A program made the position numbers and the translations under genes. DNA of 64,000 nucleotides from Pollutibacter soli. GTDB taxonomy: Bacteria > Bacteroidota > Bacteroidia > Chitinophagales > Chitinophagaceae. Below, in pieces: positions 25,325 to 33,482 of the stretch. How positions within the stretch are numbered: the first letter of the stretch is position 1; each line of letters begins with the position of its first letter. The notes below the pieces were generated by a model. That model worked only from the letters and a program-made list of their open reading frames with translations, was not told the origin of the DNA and did not search any database. Where the stretch lies: NCBI GenBank assembly GCA_029269725.1, contig JARJHS010000004.1, positions 372,001 to 436,000 of the forward strand, given 5' to 3'.

Positions 25325-26974
25325 TTATACGGGTTCGATAATCCGGAAACTCTCTCCGTCGAACAGGCCTTTGTCGCTCAGTTTCAATTTTGGAATGACG
25401 AGTAATGCCATGAACGACAATGTCATGAATGGTGCACCTAATTTTGATCCCGTTGATTTTGCTGCCTCGTCAATTTCGGTGTATTTTTTGGCAACAAGAT
25501 AACCATCTTCAAAACTCATTAAGCCAGCCACGGGAAGTGGTAAAAACCATTCATTTTCATTGTTGACACAACTGATGCCACCTTCGTCGCCGATGATAAG
25601 ATTGACTGCTTTGCAAATAAAATCATCATCTGTCCCAACGGCAACTATGTTATGAGAATCGTGAGCGACAGACGAAGCAATCGCTCCTTTTATCAATCCA
25701 AAGTTTTTGATAAATGCTTTTGCGATGGGAGCTTCATGATACCTGTTGACAACCACAATTTTCAGAATATCTTCGTCGACATTGCTGATCCATTTACCTT
25801 CATGAAGTAAAGGTTGACCTTCGGATTTTCCGGTCACGATTTGCCCGTCGAGCGCTTCGATAATTGGGAACTTATATTCATTACCGGTAGTAGAAATGAA
25901 TTCAAAATCCGCAGGTTGTTTTTTTGAACAATGGAAAGAATTGACTCGTGGGTGAGAAGTCCTGGCAATATCAATGAGTGACTTCCCCTCTGAAGCTACA
26001 CAAACTCCATTAATCCAGGTTTCTCTGACTTCGAAATTTTTAAGATCGTTGACGAGAATAAAATCTGCCGGATCTCCTACATTCAATTTACCTGTGTCGA
26101 GTTTATAGTGTTCCCGGGGGTTTAAACAGGCAGCTCTTATAACATCAAAGAGATCGTGTCCTTTTGCGATTGCCCTTGCGCACATCTGGTTAATATGACC
26201 ATCGACCAGACTGTCCGGATGTTTGTCGTCACTGCAGAACATAATGCTGTCAGGATGAGTTTTCAGCAGATCGATCAGCGCTTCGAAATTTTTTGCAGCA
26301 CTGCCTTCGCGTATGAGAATTTTCATTCCATATTTCAATTTGTCTAACGCTTCTTCTTCAGTAAAACATTCATGATCTGTGCTGATACCGCGGTATATAT
26401 AATGCATTGCATCTTCGCCTCTCAGTCCTGGAGCATGACCATCAACAGGTTTTCCTCTTTTTCTCGCTGCTTCGATTTTTTTCAAAACCTCGGGGTCACC
26501 TTGCAACGCACCCGGGAAATTCATCATCTCACTCAGGTATTTTATTTCCGGGAGATCAAGTAATTGTTCAACTGCGGTGGCATCAAGCGTCGCGCCTGCT
26601 GTTTCAAAAGTAGTAGCAGGCACGCAACTGGGTGCTCCAAAATAAAATTTAAAAGGTGTCAGACGACTGTTTTCAATCATGAATCTGACACCTTCTATTC
26701 CGCAGACATTGGCAATTTCATGCGGATCACTGACGGTAGCGATTGTTCCATGCACAACAGCAAGTCTTGCAAATTCAGACGGCACCAGCATAGAACTTTC
26801 AATGTGAATATGACTATCGATGAAACCAGGAAGTAAAAATGGAAGATGTTCCTGGTTTATGTGAGGTAATTTTTCAACGGCTGAAATCAAGCCGTCTTTG
26901 AAATGAAGTCTTGCCGGTACTATAGTTCTGTTGCTGCAATCGACAAGATTTCCGTCTATTAACTGGGTATTCAT
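25325..26974 (-). CDS. ade: Adenine deaminase
   Basis: 549 residues, typical length. It converts adenine to hypoxanthine in purine salvage, with two metal ions. Amidohydrolase motifs: GFIDSHIHIESSMLVPSEFA (metal HxH and the family-specific ESS), HGTIATVSDPHEIANV, DGHAPGLRG and MFCSDDKHPD; the C-terminal adenine deaminase domain has IASSVAHDSHNIVAVG. The N-terminus starts directly at MNTQLIDGNLVD. It is a single gene: about 130 bp separate its stop from the LiaF-like start downstream, with no clear shared control. Confidence 0.94.
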   Translation of the reverse strand: MNTQLIDGNLVDCSNRTIVPARLHFKDGLISAVEKLPHINQEHLPFLLPGFIDSHIHIESSMLVPSEFARLAVVHGTIATVSDPHEIANVCGIEGVRFMIENSRLTPFKFYFGAPSCVPATTFETAGATLDATAVEQLLDLPEIKYLSEMMNFPGALQGDPEVLKKIEAARKRGKPVDGHAPGLRGEDAMHYIYRGISTDHECFTEEEALDKLKYGMKILIREGSAAKNFEALIDLLKTHPDSIMFCSDDKHPDSLVDGHINQMCARAIAKGHDLFDVIRAACLNPREHYKLDTGKLNVGDPADFILVNDLKNFEVRETWINGVCVASEGKSLIDIARTSHPRVNSFHCSKKQPADFEFISTTGNEYKFPIIEALDGQIVTGKSEGQPLLHEGKWISNVDEDILKIVVVNRYHEAPIAKAFIKNFGLIKGAIASSVAHDSHNIVAVGTDDDFICKAVNLIIGDEGGISCVNNENEWFLPLPVAGLMSFEDGYLVAKKYTEIDEAAKSTGSKLGAPFMTLSFMALLVIPKLKLSDKGLFDGESFRIIEPV

Positions 26975-27020
26975 ATTTGAAGTTAAGGATTAAAGAAATC
27001 TTCAGATGGTAACCTATACT

Positions 27021-27028
27021 TATATTTG
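27021..27028 (+). promoter_or_regulatory. Putative -7 box TATATTTG upstream of the LolA-like gene
   Basis: A perfect match to TAnnTTTG on the + strand, 73 bp upstream of the ATG at 27102. It lies in the divergent gap between the adenine deaminase and LolA-like genes. No convincing -33 TTG is at the usual distance. Confidence 0.35.
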
Positions 27029-27101
27029 AATGTCCAATGATTTTGTGAAACTGTTAGCTGAATAGTTAATGAATCAAAAATTTAAAACACACAATTCAAA
27101 C

Positions 27102-27815
27102 ATGAAAGCTTTAAAATTTGCATCTTTTGCTTTGATTGCTCTTTTCCTGGTGTCTTTTGTAAATGCACAAACAGTTGATGAAGTTGTTACAAAACACCTG
27201 GATGCGATTGGAGGAGCAGCGAACTGGAAGAAGGTAAACACGATGAAAATGGAGGCCAATATAAATGTGCAGGGAAACGACATTCCTGTTACTATTTACC
27301 AGGTGAACAATAAAGCAACAAAAAGTGAGATCAACTTCCAGGGTACTGTAAATTATAACATCATCACTACTGAAGGTGGATGGAAGTATTTCCCGATCAT
27401 GGGCCAGGCAGCTCCGGAAGCATTATCAGATGAAGAAATAAAAGCCGGACAGAATCAGCTTGACATCCAGGGGGAACTGGTTGACTACAAAGCAAAGGGA
27501 CATAAGGTTGAACTTGTTGGGAAAGAAACAGTTGATGGCATTGAAGGGTACAAACTTAAAGTAACCCGCAAGAATGGTTCACAGGTAAATTTCTTAATCG
27601 ATGCGAAAACATTTTATATCGTTCGCGCCACTGCAAAAATTTCTGCAAATGGTCAGGAGATAGAACAAACTTCCATCATGAGTAACTATACAAAACTGCC
27701 CGAAGGAATTTTTGTTCCCATGACACTTGAAGGTGTAGGACCTGCACCGATTGTAGTATCCAAAATAGAAGTGAATCCAAAGATTGAAGATGCAGTGTTT
27801 AAAGTGACGCAATAA
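27102..27815 (+). CDS. LolA-like periplasmic protein
   Basis: 237 residues from the ATG at 27102; an ATG at 27069 would add 11 residues ahead of the signal peptide. The signal peptide (MKALKFASFALIALFLVSFVNA) is followed by TVDEVVTKHLDAIGGAANWKKVNTMKMEANI, a start typical of Bacteroidota outer-membrane lipoprotein-sorting-like proteins. The rest alternates as beta-strands forming the LolA-type half barrel, including VDGIEGYKLKVTRKNG and NFLIDAKTFYIVR. Family members bind lipid or lipoprotein acyl chains; the ligand here is unknown. A strong terminator follows. Confidence 0.78.
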   Translation: MKALKFASFALIALFLVSFVNAQTVDEVVTKHLDAIGGAANWKKVNTMKMEANINVQGNDIPVTIYQVNNKATKSEINFQGTVNYNIITTEGGWKYFPIMGQAAPEALSDEEIKAGQNQLDIQGELVDYKAKGHKVELVGKETVDGIEGYKLKVTRKNGSQVNFLIDAKTFYIVRATAKISANGQEIEQTSIMSNYTKLPEGIFVPMTLEGVGPAPIVVSKIEVNPKIEDAVFKVTQ

Positions 27816-27836
27816 TCTCTCTTAACAGATCAATAG

Positions 27837-27865
27837 AAAACCCGGCAGATGCCGGGTTTTTTTTT
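27837..27865. terminator. Intrinsic terminator between convergent genes
   Basis: A ten-bp stem AAAACCCGGC / GCCGGGTTTT with an AGAT loop runs into a further five Ts. It follows the LolA-like stop by 22 bp and overlaps the last two bases of the hybrid kinase stop on the other strand; the A-run gives that strand a T-tract too. Confidence 0.9.
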
Positions 27866-30014
27866 AACCATATTTGAATTTCTGAAGTCGATCGTAAGCC
27901 GTAAGCTGCAGAATTTTTTTATGAAGTTCTTCCGGTCGGAAAGGTTTTGGAATAAAGTCAGAAAATCCTTTTTCAAGAAGATCATTATACATGTTATCAT
28001 ACACCGCTGCAGTAAATGCCACGATTGGGATAGTTTTATTTCGTTTACGTATCTCCGATACCGCCTGTGCGCCATCCATCAGTGGCATTTCAAGATCAAT
28101 AAGCAACAGATCATAAGCATTGCCATTAAAAAGCTCGAGCGCCTTTTCACCATTGACTGCTTCATCCACGGTCACCTGCCATTTTTCAAGAAAGCGTTTG
28201 GCTACAATCATATTAACCGGGTTGTCTTCGGCCAGTAGAATTCTCAGACCCGCCATTCCCCCAAGCTCTTTGTTGCCCTGGTTTCCACTGGTACGGCCAG
28301 CCTTTTTAATTTTCATCGCGATAGTAAAATAGAACTCACTTCCCGTCCCGGGTTCACTGCTCACTTTAATCTCGCCGCCCATTTTTTCAACGATGTGTTT
28401 ACTGATGGCAAGTCCTAATCCGGTACCGCCATACTTTCTTGTAGTTTCGGTATCTGCCTGCGTGAAACTGTCAAATATCTGTCTCGTTTTTGCCGACGAA
28501 ATTCCAATGCCTGTGTCTTTTACAGAAAAGGAAACAACCAGGTTATTTTCTTTTATCATTTCTCTTTTGGCAGTAACGGTGATCGTTCCTGTTTCGGTGA
28601 ATTTTTTTGCGTTGGATAAAAGATTATTCAACACCTGTTTCAAACGCATCTCATCACCCATGATTTCTGCATCCAGTTCTTCATCGATCCTTAATTCCAG
28701 TTGTACTTTGCTTTTGCTGATGCTGGAATGAAATGGCTGAACCGCCGCAATGAGGAAAGCCTTTAAATTGAATGGAGACAATTCGAGCTCCATTTTGCCA
28801 GCTTCCAGTTTGCTGAAATCAAGTATATCATTTACCAGTTGCAGCATATGTTCTGAAGAGTTCTTCAATACTGAGAAAAACTCCTGCTGACTATCAAGTG
28901 ATTCTTCCTGTAAAAGAATATTTGATGTACCGATGATCGCATTCAGTGGAGTTCTGAGTTCATGGCTCATATTGCTCAGAAACCTGGATTTAACCAATGC
29001 TGCTTTTTCTGCGCGTTCCTTTGCTTTGATGATTTCGAATTCAGCTATTTTAATTTCGGTGATATCGAGTATGCTGATCTTGCAGTACATCTCATGCTGA
29101 TGTCTGAACGGAACTATATTTACATAGGCGAAAAAAAGTACTTCATTCTCTCTTACAAAATCCATATTTCCATACCATGGCGAGTGCTTTTCAAAATGAT
29201 TATTTCTGAAACTGTTTATTTGTTCAAGTACCTGGGAACCTAAAAGCGACTCCACTGGTTTCCCAACAGCGGTTTTTTTATCGGGATAAGAAAAAACTTC
29301 CAATGCTCTTTTATTACAGTCGGTAATGAGCAGGTTGGAAGCATTTACAGTAAATACTGCGTCAAGCGAAGTATTAAAAATGGTGTCTGCAAGAAGTTTT
29401 TCTTCGAGTATTTTTTCTTCGTGTGTCTCGAGCGTTTTTAAAATAAAATATGCAAAAACAGAGGTTAGTAAAAGCGCTAGTGCGAGGTTAGTACTGAACA
29501 GGCCACTATAAAGATCCTGCGGAATTTTTTGCAGGTTATTCTGATAAGGGACCAGGATAAAAATCATTACCGTCGTAAGCAGGGTAATGACACTGGTGCT
29601 GATCACTTCCTGCAGATTTTTTTTGATATCGATTACAAATACAAGTGCGAGGAGGAGCGGGAAGAACAAAAGATATTGACCAGACCTCAGTCCTTCAACA
29701 TAACTGATTACAAAAAGATAAACATTCAGCGCCATGATCCCGACACGCTTAGCGGTATTGAAATGGCCATCTTTATTTACAAAAAAAGAGATGGTCAGAA
29801 AAAATGCGCCGGCTATATTGACGATAGCACTGAAATACAAGCCGTTAAGAAAATTGAACAAAAGGCTGATCAGCACGACGCCAAAGGCGAAACTGAGGAA
29901 CAGATTGAGCCTCAATATGTTCTTCCTGTTTTCGAGAGTGGTATTTTCCTTGATCCCACTATTCAAAATAGTTGCCTGTAAGGATAATATACTTTCTAAT
30001 ATGTTCGTTTTCAT
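27864..30014 (-). CDS. Hybrid sensor histidine kinase with membrane domain, PAS and receiver
   Basis: 716 residues from the ATG at 30014; a TTG at 30035 adds seven. Domain order: about six membrane helices (residues 40-195), coiled linker, PAS (about 215-325), HisKA with SNMSHELRTPLNAIIG, HATPase (NNLLSNAKKFTETG, DTGIGIS, GGTGLGLAISK) and a C-terminal receiver (ILLAEDNPVN, LLIDLEMPLMDG, KPF). The receiver end means phosphate must pass through an Hpt protein. An Hpt gene and a LytTR regulator lie divergently next door, so the three probably form one phosphorelay. The signal is unknown. Confidence 0.93.
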   Translation of the reverse strand: MKTNILESILSLQATILNSGIKENTTLENRKNILRLNLFLSFAFGVVLISLLFNFLNGLYFSAIVNIAGAFFLTISFFVNKDGHFNTAKRVGIMALNVYLFVISYVEGLRSGQYLLFFPLLLALVFVIDIKKNLQEVISTSVITLLTTVMIFILVPYQNNLQKIPQDLYSGLFSTNLALALLLTSVFAYFILKTLETHEEKILEEKLLADTIFNTSLDAVFTVNASNLLITDCNKRALEVFSYPDKKTAVGKPVESLLGSQVLEQINSFRNNHFEKHSPWYGNMDFVRENEVLFFAYVNIVPFRHQHEMYCKISILDITEIKIAEFEIIKAKERAEKAALVKSRFLSNMSHELRTPLNAIIGTSNILLQEESLDSQQEFFSVLKNSSEHMLQLVNDILDFSKLEAGKMELELSPFNLKAFLIAAVQPFHSSISKSKVQLELRIDEELDAEIMGDEMRLKQVLNNLLSNAKKFTETGTITVTAKREMIKENNLVVSFSVKDTGIGISSAKTRQIFDSFTQADTETTRKYGGTGLGLAISKHIVEKMGGEIKVSSEPGTGSEFYFTIAMKIKKAGRTSGNQGNKELGGMAGLRILLAEDNPVNMIVAKRFLEKWQVTVDEAVNGEKALELFNGNAYDLLLIDLEMPLMDGAQAVSEIRKRNKTIPIVAFTAAVYDNMYNDLLEKGFSDFIPKPFRPEELHKKILQLTAYDRLQKFKYG

Positions 30015-30094
30015 TCGCGGAGCCTTGGTATTCAATTAGAAACGATTGTGAGAGACCAGATGAAAACGCTATTATAAACCGAAAATTGTGATTT

Positions 30095-30499
30095 ATGATG
30101 AAGGGAAGCCCACAGGAAATCTACCAGTTTTCCAGCCATTTCGATCATCAGTTCCTTAACGAGTTATATGGCGATGATATGAGATCAGCAGAAGAAGTAT
30201 TTCATTCGGCATTGATTCAGATTGACCAGGAAGTTTCAGAAGCAGAGAAACTCTTCAGAGAAAAAAACTTTACTGAGGTTCGGAAAATATTCCATCGGAT
30301 TAAACCTTTGTTTGGTTATGTAGGTCTGATGGAAGTCCAGGATAATATCCAGCAGTTTGAAGACAACTGTATTCATTTTCGTGATATCGGAAGTCTTGAA
30401 CTGGCATTTGAGAATGTGAAAACTATCGTTTGGGAAGCATCGGTTAAAATCAGTGAGGAAAAGGGTAAACTCAGCGATTATAACAAACAGCGTGCATGA
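30095..30499 (+). CDS. Hpt (histidine phosphotransfer) domain protein
   Basis: 134 residues, all helical. FTEVRKIFHRIKPLFGYVGLMEVQDNIQQFED matches the Hpt helix pair, with the phosphoacceptor in FHRIKP. It is a free-standing Hpt placed between a divergent hybrid kinase and a LytTR regulator, and overlaps the latter by 4 bp (ATGA). The likely job is to carry phosphate from the kinase receiver to the regulator. A second ATG follows immediately after the first. Confidence 0.82.
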   Translation: MMKGSPQEIYQFSSHFDHQFLNELYGDDMRSAEEVFHSALIQIDQEVSEAEKLFREKNFTEVRKIFHRIKPLFGYVGLMEVQDNIQQFEDNCIHFRDIGSLELAFENVKTIVWEASVKISEEKGKLSDYNKQRA

Positions 30500-31185
30500 A
30501 GTATTCAAGCGTAATCGTAGAAGATCTGCAGACGGCGGCTGATTTTCTAAGGAAGTTTTGTGAACGCAGTGGCCTGGTTGAGGTGCAGGCACATTTTCTC
30601 AATGCAGAAGATGCATTGAATTATTTATCCGAGAATTTAGTCGATCTGATATTCCTGGATGTTGAGATGCCCGGGGCAACGGGTTTTGATTTGATGGACC
30701 GGCTGGTATACACACCCCAGGTTATCCTCACTACATCAAAAACGGAATACGCCTACGATGCATTTCAGTACAACGTTACCGACTACCTGAAAAAGCCTTT
30801 CACTTATCAAAGATTTCTGGAAGCTTTGCAAAAAGTACAGGTAAAAAAAGAAGAAGAAGATTCATCTTCGGAGCGCGATCATATTTTTATTAAGTCTGAT
30901 GGCAAACTGATTCGCCTCAAAAACGATGATATCCTTTTCATTGAAAGCATGGGTGACTACGTAAAGTTCGTCACCGCGGAAAAAAAATACATCACGCACA
31001 ACACGATAAAAAACCTGGAAACAAAAGTTGATCCGTTGCGCTTTATGAAAGTGCACAGGTCTTATATCGTAAATCTTTCCCGCATCGATGATATCCAGGA
31101 GAATTCTTTGTATATCAAAGGAACCATGATCCCGATCAGTAAGGCGCACAAGGCGAGGGTAATGCAGAAACTGAATATAGTTTAA
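30496..31185 (+). CDS. LytTR family response regulator, partner of the Hpt protein
   Basis: 229 residues. Receiver at about 1-115 (VEDLQTAADFL, LIFLDVEMPGATGFDLM with the phosphoacceptor Asp, LTTSKTEYAYDAF, KKPF). LytTR domain at about 130-229 (HIFIKSDGKLIRLKNDDILFIESMGDYVKF, FMKVHRSYIVNLSRIDDI). It is translationally coupled to the Hpt gene. LytTR regulators are usually fed directly by LytS-type kinases; feeding through an Hpt from a hybrid HisKA kinase would be a less common wiring. Its stop is followed within 2 bp by a heptad repeat arm. Confidence 0.93.
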   Translation: MKYSSVIVEDLQTAADFLRKFCERSGLVEVQAHFLNAEDALNYLSENLVDLIFLDVEMPGATGFDLMDRLVYTPQVILTTSKTEYAYDAFQYNVTDYLKKPFTYQRFLEALQKVQVKKEEEDSSSERDHIFIKSDGKLIRLKNDDILFIESMGDYVKFVTAEKKYITHNTIKNLETKVDPLRFMKVHRSYIVNLSRIDDIQENSLYIKGTMIPISKAHKARVMQKLNIV

Positions 31186-31186
31186 T

Positions 31187-31312
31187 GTTGAACGTGTAAC
31201 GTTAAACGTTAGCCTCTGGTAATGTAAGGTCACTCAGGTCTTCAAACCAGCATTTCGGCAGCAGCATTCATCCGCAGACTCTACGTTCAACGTTCACCGT
31301 TTAACGTTTCAC
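31187..31312. repeat. Heptad-arm inverted element 2 (GTTAAAC/GTTGAAC units) filling a convergent gap
   Basis: Left arm 31187-31214 reads GTTGAAC GTGTAAC GTTAAAC GTTAGCC. Right arm 31285-31312 reads GTTCAAC GTTCACC GTTTAAC GTTTCAC; reverse-complemented it is GTGAAAC GTTAAAC GGTGAAC GTTGAAC. Seven-bp phase is unbroken in both arms. The core of about 70 bp is unique. The left arm begins 2 bp after the LytTR stop and the right arm covers the kup stop codon. Confidence 0.78.
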
Positions 31313-33288
31313 TCTTCGGTATTTATCCTTTGTAACCTCAGATTAGTAACCGGAGATACAATCAACGGGAATTTTTCCACCTTAACATTGCTGGGGTCAA
31401 GGCCAAAACCACGTTCTTCTGAAAGTGCGGTTTCTTTGAGCCAGAAATACAATTTCATTACAACTCTTTCCCAGAATGGAAGTTCATTATCCTGGCTCAG
31501 GAATTTTTCAAGTACTACAAATTCGAAATCGCCTACGATATTATTTCGCTGCAGACTTTCGTAGCGGCTGACGATATTGACTTCTTTATTGCTCACCATG
31601 TCTTCAACCACTTTTCTGAACATCAGGTTGATTCTCGGTTCAATCCTGAAACCAAGCCTGAATTCAACACGGATAACTTCGTTTGGAATAATGGTTTGTA
31701 CTTCGTACTCGCATGTATATGGATCATCCAGCGTGTCCACATGTACAAACCAGTAAATATCCGCGCGCTTAGGTTTTTTATTGAGGATCGAGTGTATGAT
31801 CTTATGCTCAATCTCTTTTGGATTATTTGCGCTCGTCAAATAAATAAGATGCGTTGAATATTTGTTGATCGTAGCATCGTTACTGAGTTCCTGAAGCAAC
31901 GGCAGATAATGATCCAGACGAACGAACTCCACGTAACGGTTCTTGATCTTTCTTGATCTGTACCAGATATACATAACAAGAAACATCAGCATACCGACAA
32001 GAAGGGTGATATATCCTCCATGCGTAAACTTCTGCAGCAGTGCTACCAGGAAGAGTATTTCTATACTGAGGTAGGAAAGGAGAAATACATAGATCAGCAC
32101 GGGCCTTACGCGATGTAATACAAGGAAGTTTGCAAACAAAATTGTTGTTGCCAGCATAGTCATAATAATAGCAAGACCATAGGCCGCTTCCATACGTGAA
32201 GATTCACGGAAATACAGCACCACACCACAACAGCCAATAAAAATGAGGTTGTTCAATGATGGTATGAACAATTGTCCCTTGGCCTCCGAAGGATAATTGA
32301 TTTTTAATCTTGGCCAAAGATTAAGTCGGATAGCTTCACTGATCAGTGTAAATGATCCGCTGATCATTGCCTGGCTCGCAATAATTGCAGCAGAGGTTGC
32401 AATGATCACTCCGATCAGTACAAACCATTCCGGCATCATATCGTAAAAGGCATTAATGTTCAGTTGCTCTTTCAATGCATTTGTTATATGTAAACCCTTC
32501 CTTGTTGCAAGAAGATTTGCACCCTGGCCAAGGTAGTTAAGCAACAGGCAGGACTTCACAAAAATCCAGGATATCCTGATATTTCCGCGACCGCAATGCC
32601 CGAGATCGCTGTACAAAGCTTCGGCCCCTGTCGTACAAAGGAAAATTGCACCCAGCAGCCAGATCGCATTCGGATGCTCCGAGATCAGCTGAAATGCATA
32701 ATAAGGATTGAATGATTTAAAGATTGCACCATAATCTGCCAGATGGATTACGCCCAGTATCGCAATGGTAGAAAACCAGATAAACATGATAGGCCCAAAC
32801 AATTTACCTATTGATGCAGTGCCGAATTGTTGAAGAAAAAAGAAAAGACCCATAATACCCAACACGATGTATACAATGGTGTCTTTCGAGATATTATGAA
32901 GCCGGGGAATATTTTTAAGACCTTCAATAGCAGAAGTGATAGAAATAGGAGGGGTAATGATTCCATCGGCAAGAAGCGCTGAACCTCCAATCATTGCCGG
33001 AATCACCAACCACTTTCGCCGGCGCCGGACAAGAGCATAGAGTGCAAAAATTCCACCCTCCCCACGATTGTCAGCCCGAAGTATAAGGATTACATATTTG
33101 ACTGTAGTCTGTAAAGTGATCGTCCAGATGATACACGACAGACTTCCGATGATCAGGTCTTCAGTTATGACCCTGTCAGTAATAATTGAATTAAATACAT
33201 ACAATGGGGAAGTACCAATATCTCCGTAAATGATCCCTAAGGCGATCAGGAGTCCTGCTCCTGTTACCTTATTCAGATTTGTGCCCAC
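31309..33288 (-). CDS. kup: KUP family potassium transporter
   Basis: 659 residues, typical length. The N-terminal signature LGIIYGDIGTSPLYVFNSI, the loop DNRGEGGIFALYAL and 12 membrane helices up to about residue 455 identify Kup/HAK/KT, which imports K+ with protons. A cytoplasmic C-terminal domain of about 200 residues follows. The start is GTG at 33288 (GTG GGC ACA AAT), about 43 bp downstream of a TACCTTTG -7 box. The stop codon lies inside the right arm of the heptad element. Confidence 0.93.
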   Translation of the reverse strand: MGTNLNKVTGAGLLIALGIIYGDIGTSPLYVFNSIITDRVITEDLIIGSLSCIIWTITLQTTVKYVILILRADNRGEGGIFALYALVRRRRKWLVIPAMIGGSALLADGIITPPISITSAIEGLKNIPRLHNISKDTIVYIVLGIMGLFFFLQQFGTASIGKLFGPIMFIWFSTIAILGVIHLADYGAIFKSFNPYYAFQLISEHPNAIWLLGAIFLCTTGAEALYSDLGHCGRGNIRISWIFVKSCLLLNYLGQGANLLATRKGLHITNALKEQLNINAFYDMMPEWFVLIGVIIATSAAIIASQAMISGSFTLISEAIRLNLWPRLKINYPSEAKGQLFIPSLNNLIFIGCCGVVLYFRESSRMEAAYGLAIIMTMLATTILFANFLVLHRVRPVLIYVFLLSYLSIEILFLVALLQKFTHGGYITLLVGMLMFLVMYIWYRSRKIKNRYVEFVRLDHYLPLLQELSNDATINKYSTHLIYLTSANNPKEIEHKIIHSILNKKPKRADIYWFVHVDTLDDPYTCEYEVQTIIPNEVIRVEFRLGFRIEPRINLMFRKVVEDMVSNKEVNIVSRYESLQRNNIVGDFEFVVLEKFLSQDNELPFWERVVMKLYFWLKETALSEERGFGLDPSNVKVEKFPLIVSPVTNLRLQRINTEE

Positions 33289-33330
33289 TTTTTCAGGTGA
33301 TTAATCGTTTTGGGTAAGTTAGATTATCGA

Positions 33331-33338
33331 CAAAGGTA
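33331..33338 (-). promoter_or_regulatory. Putative kup promoter -7 box (TACCTTTG)
   Basis: Read on the minus strand it is TACCTTTG, matching TAnnTTTG exactly, 43 bp upstream of the GTG start of kup. No clear -33 TTG was seen, so confidence is moderate. Confidence 0.4.
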
Positions 33339-33482
33339 TAGGGAAAAAAAATGAACCGCCTAAAACCCTATTCATTATACATGCATAACGTTAAAAATAC
33401 CTGTATTTCCCGGGCCTTAATCTTTGATTAATGACTTAATTGCAGTACATCACGTATTTTTAGTGACGAAAAGCCGACGTTA

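Noticed and set aside
27849-28238. 129-residue + strand frame over the 3' end of the hybrid kinase
   Set aside because: It starts inside a terminator and runs antisense to a conserved receiver domain; composition is unlike real proteins here.
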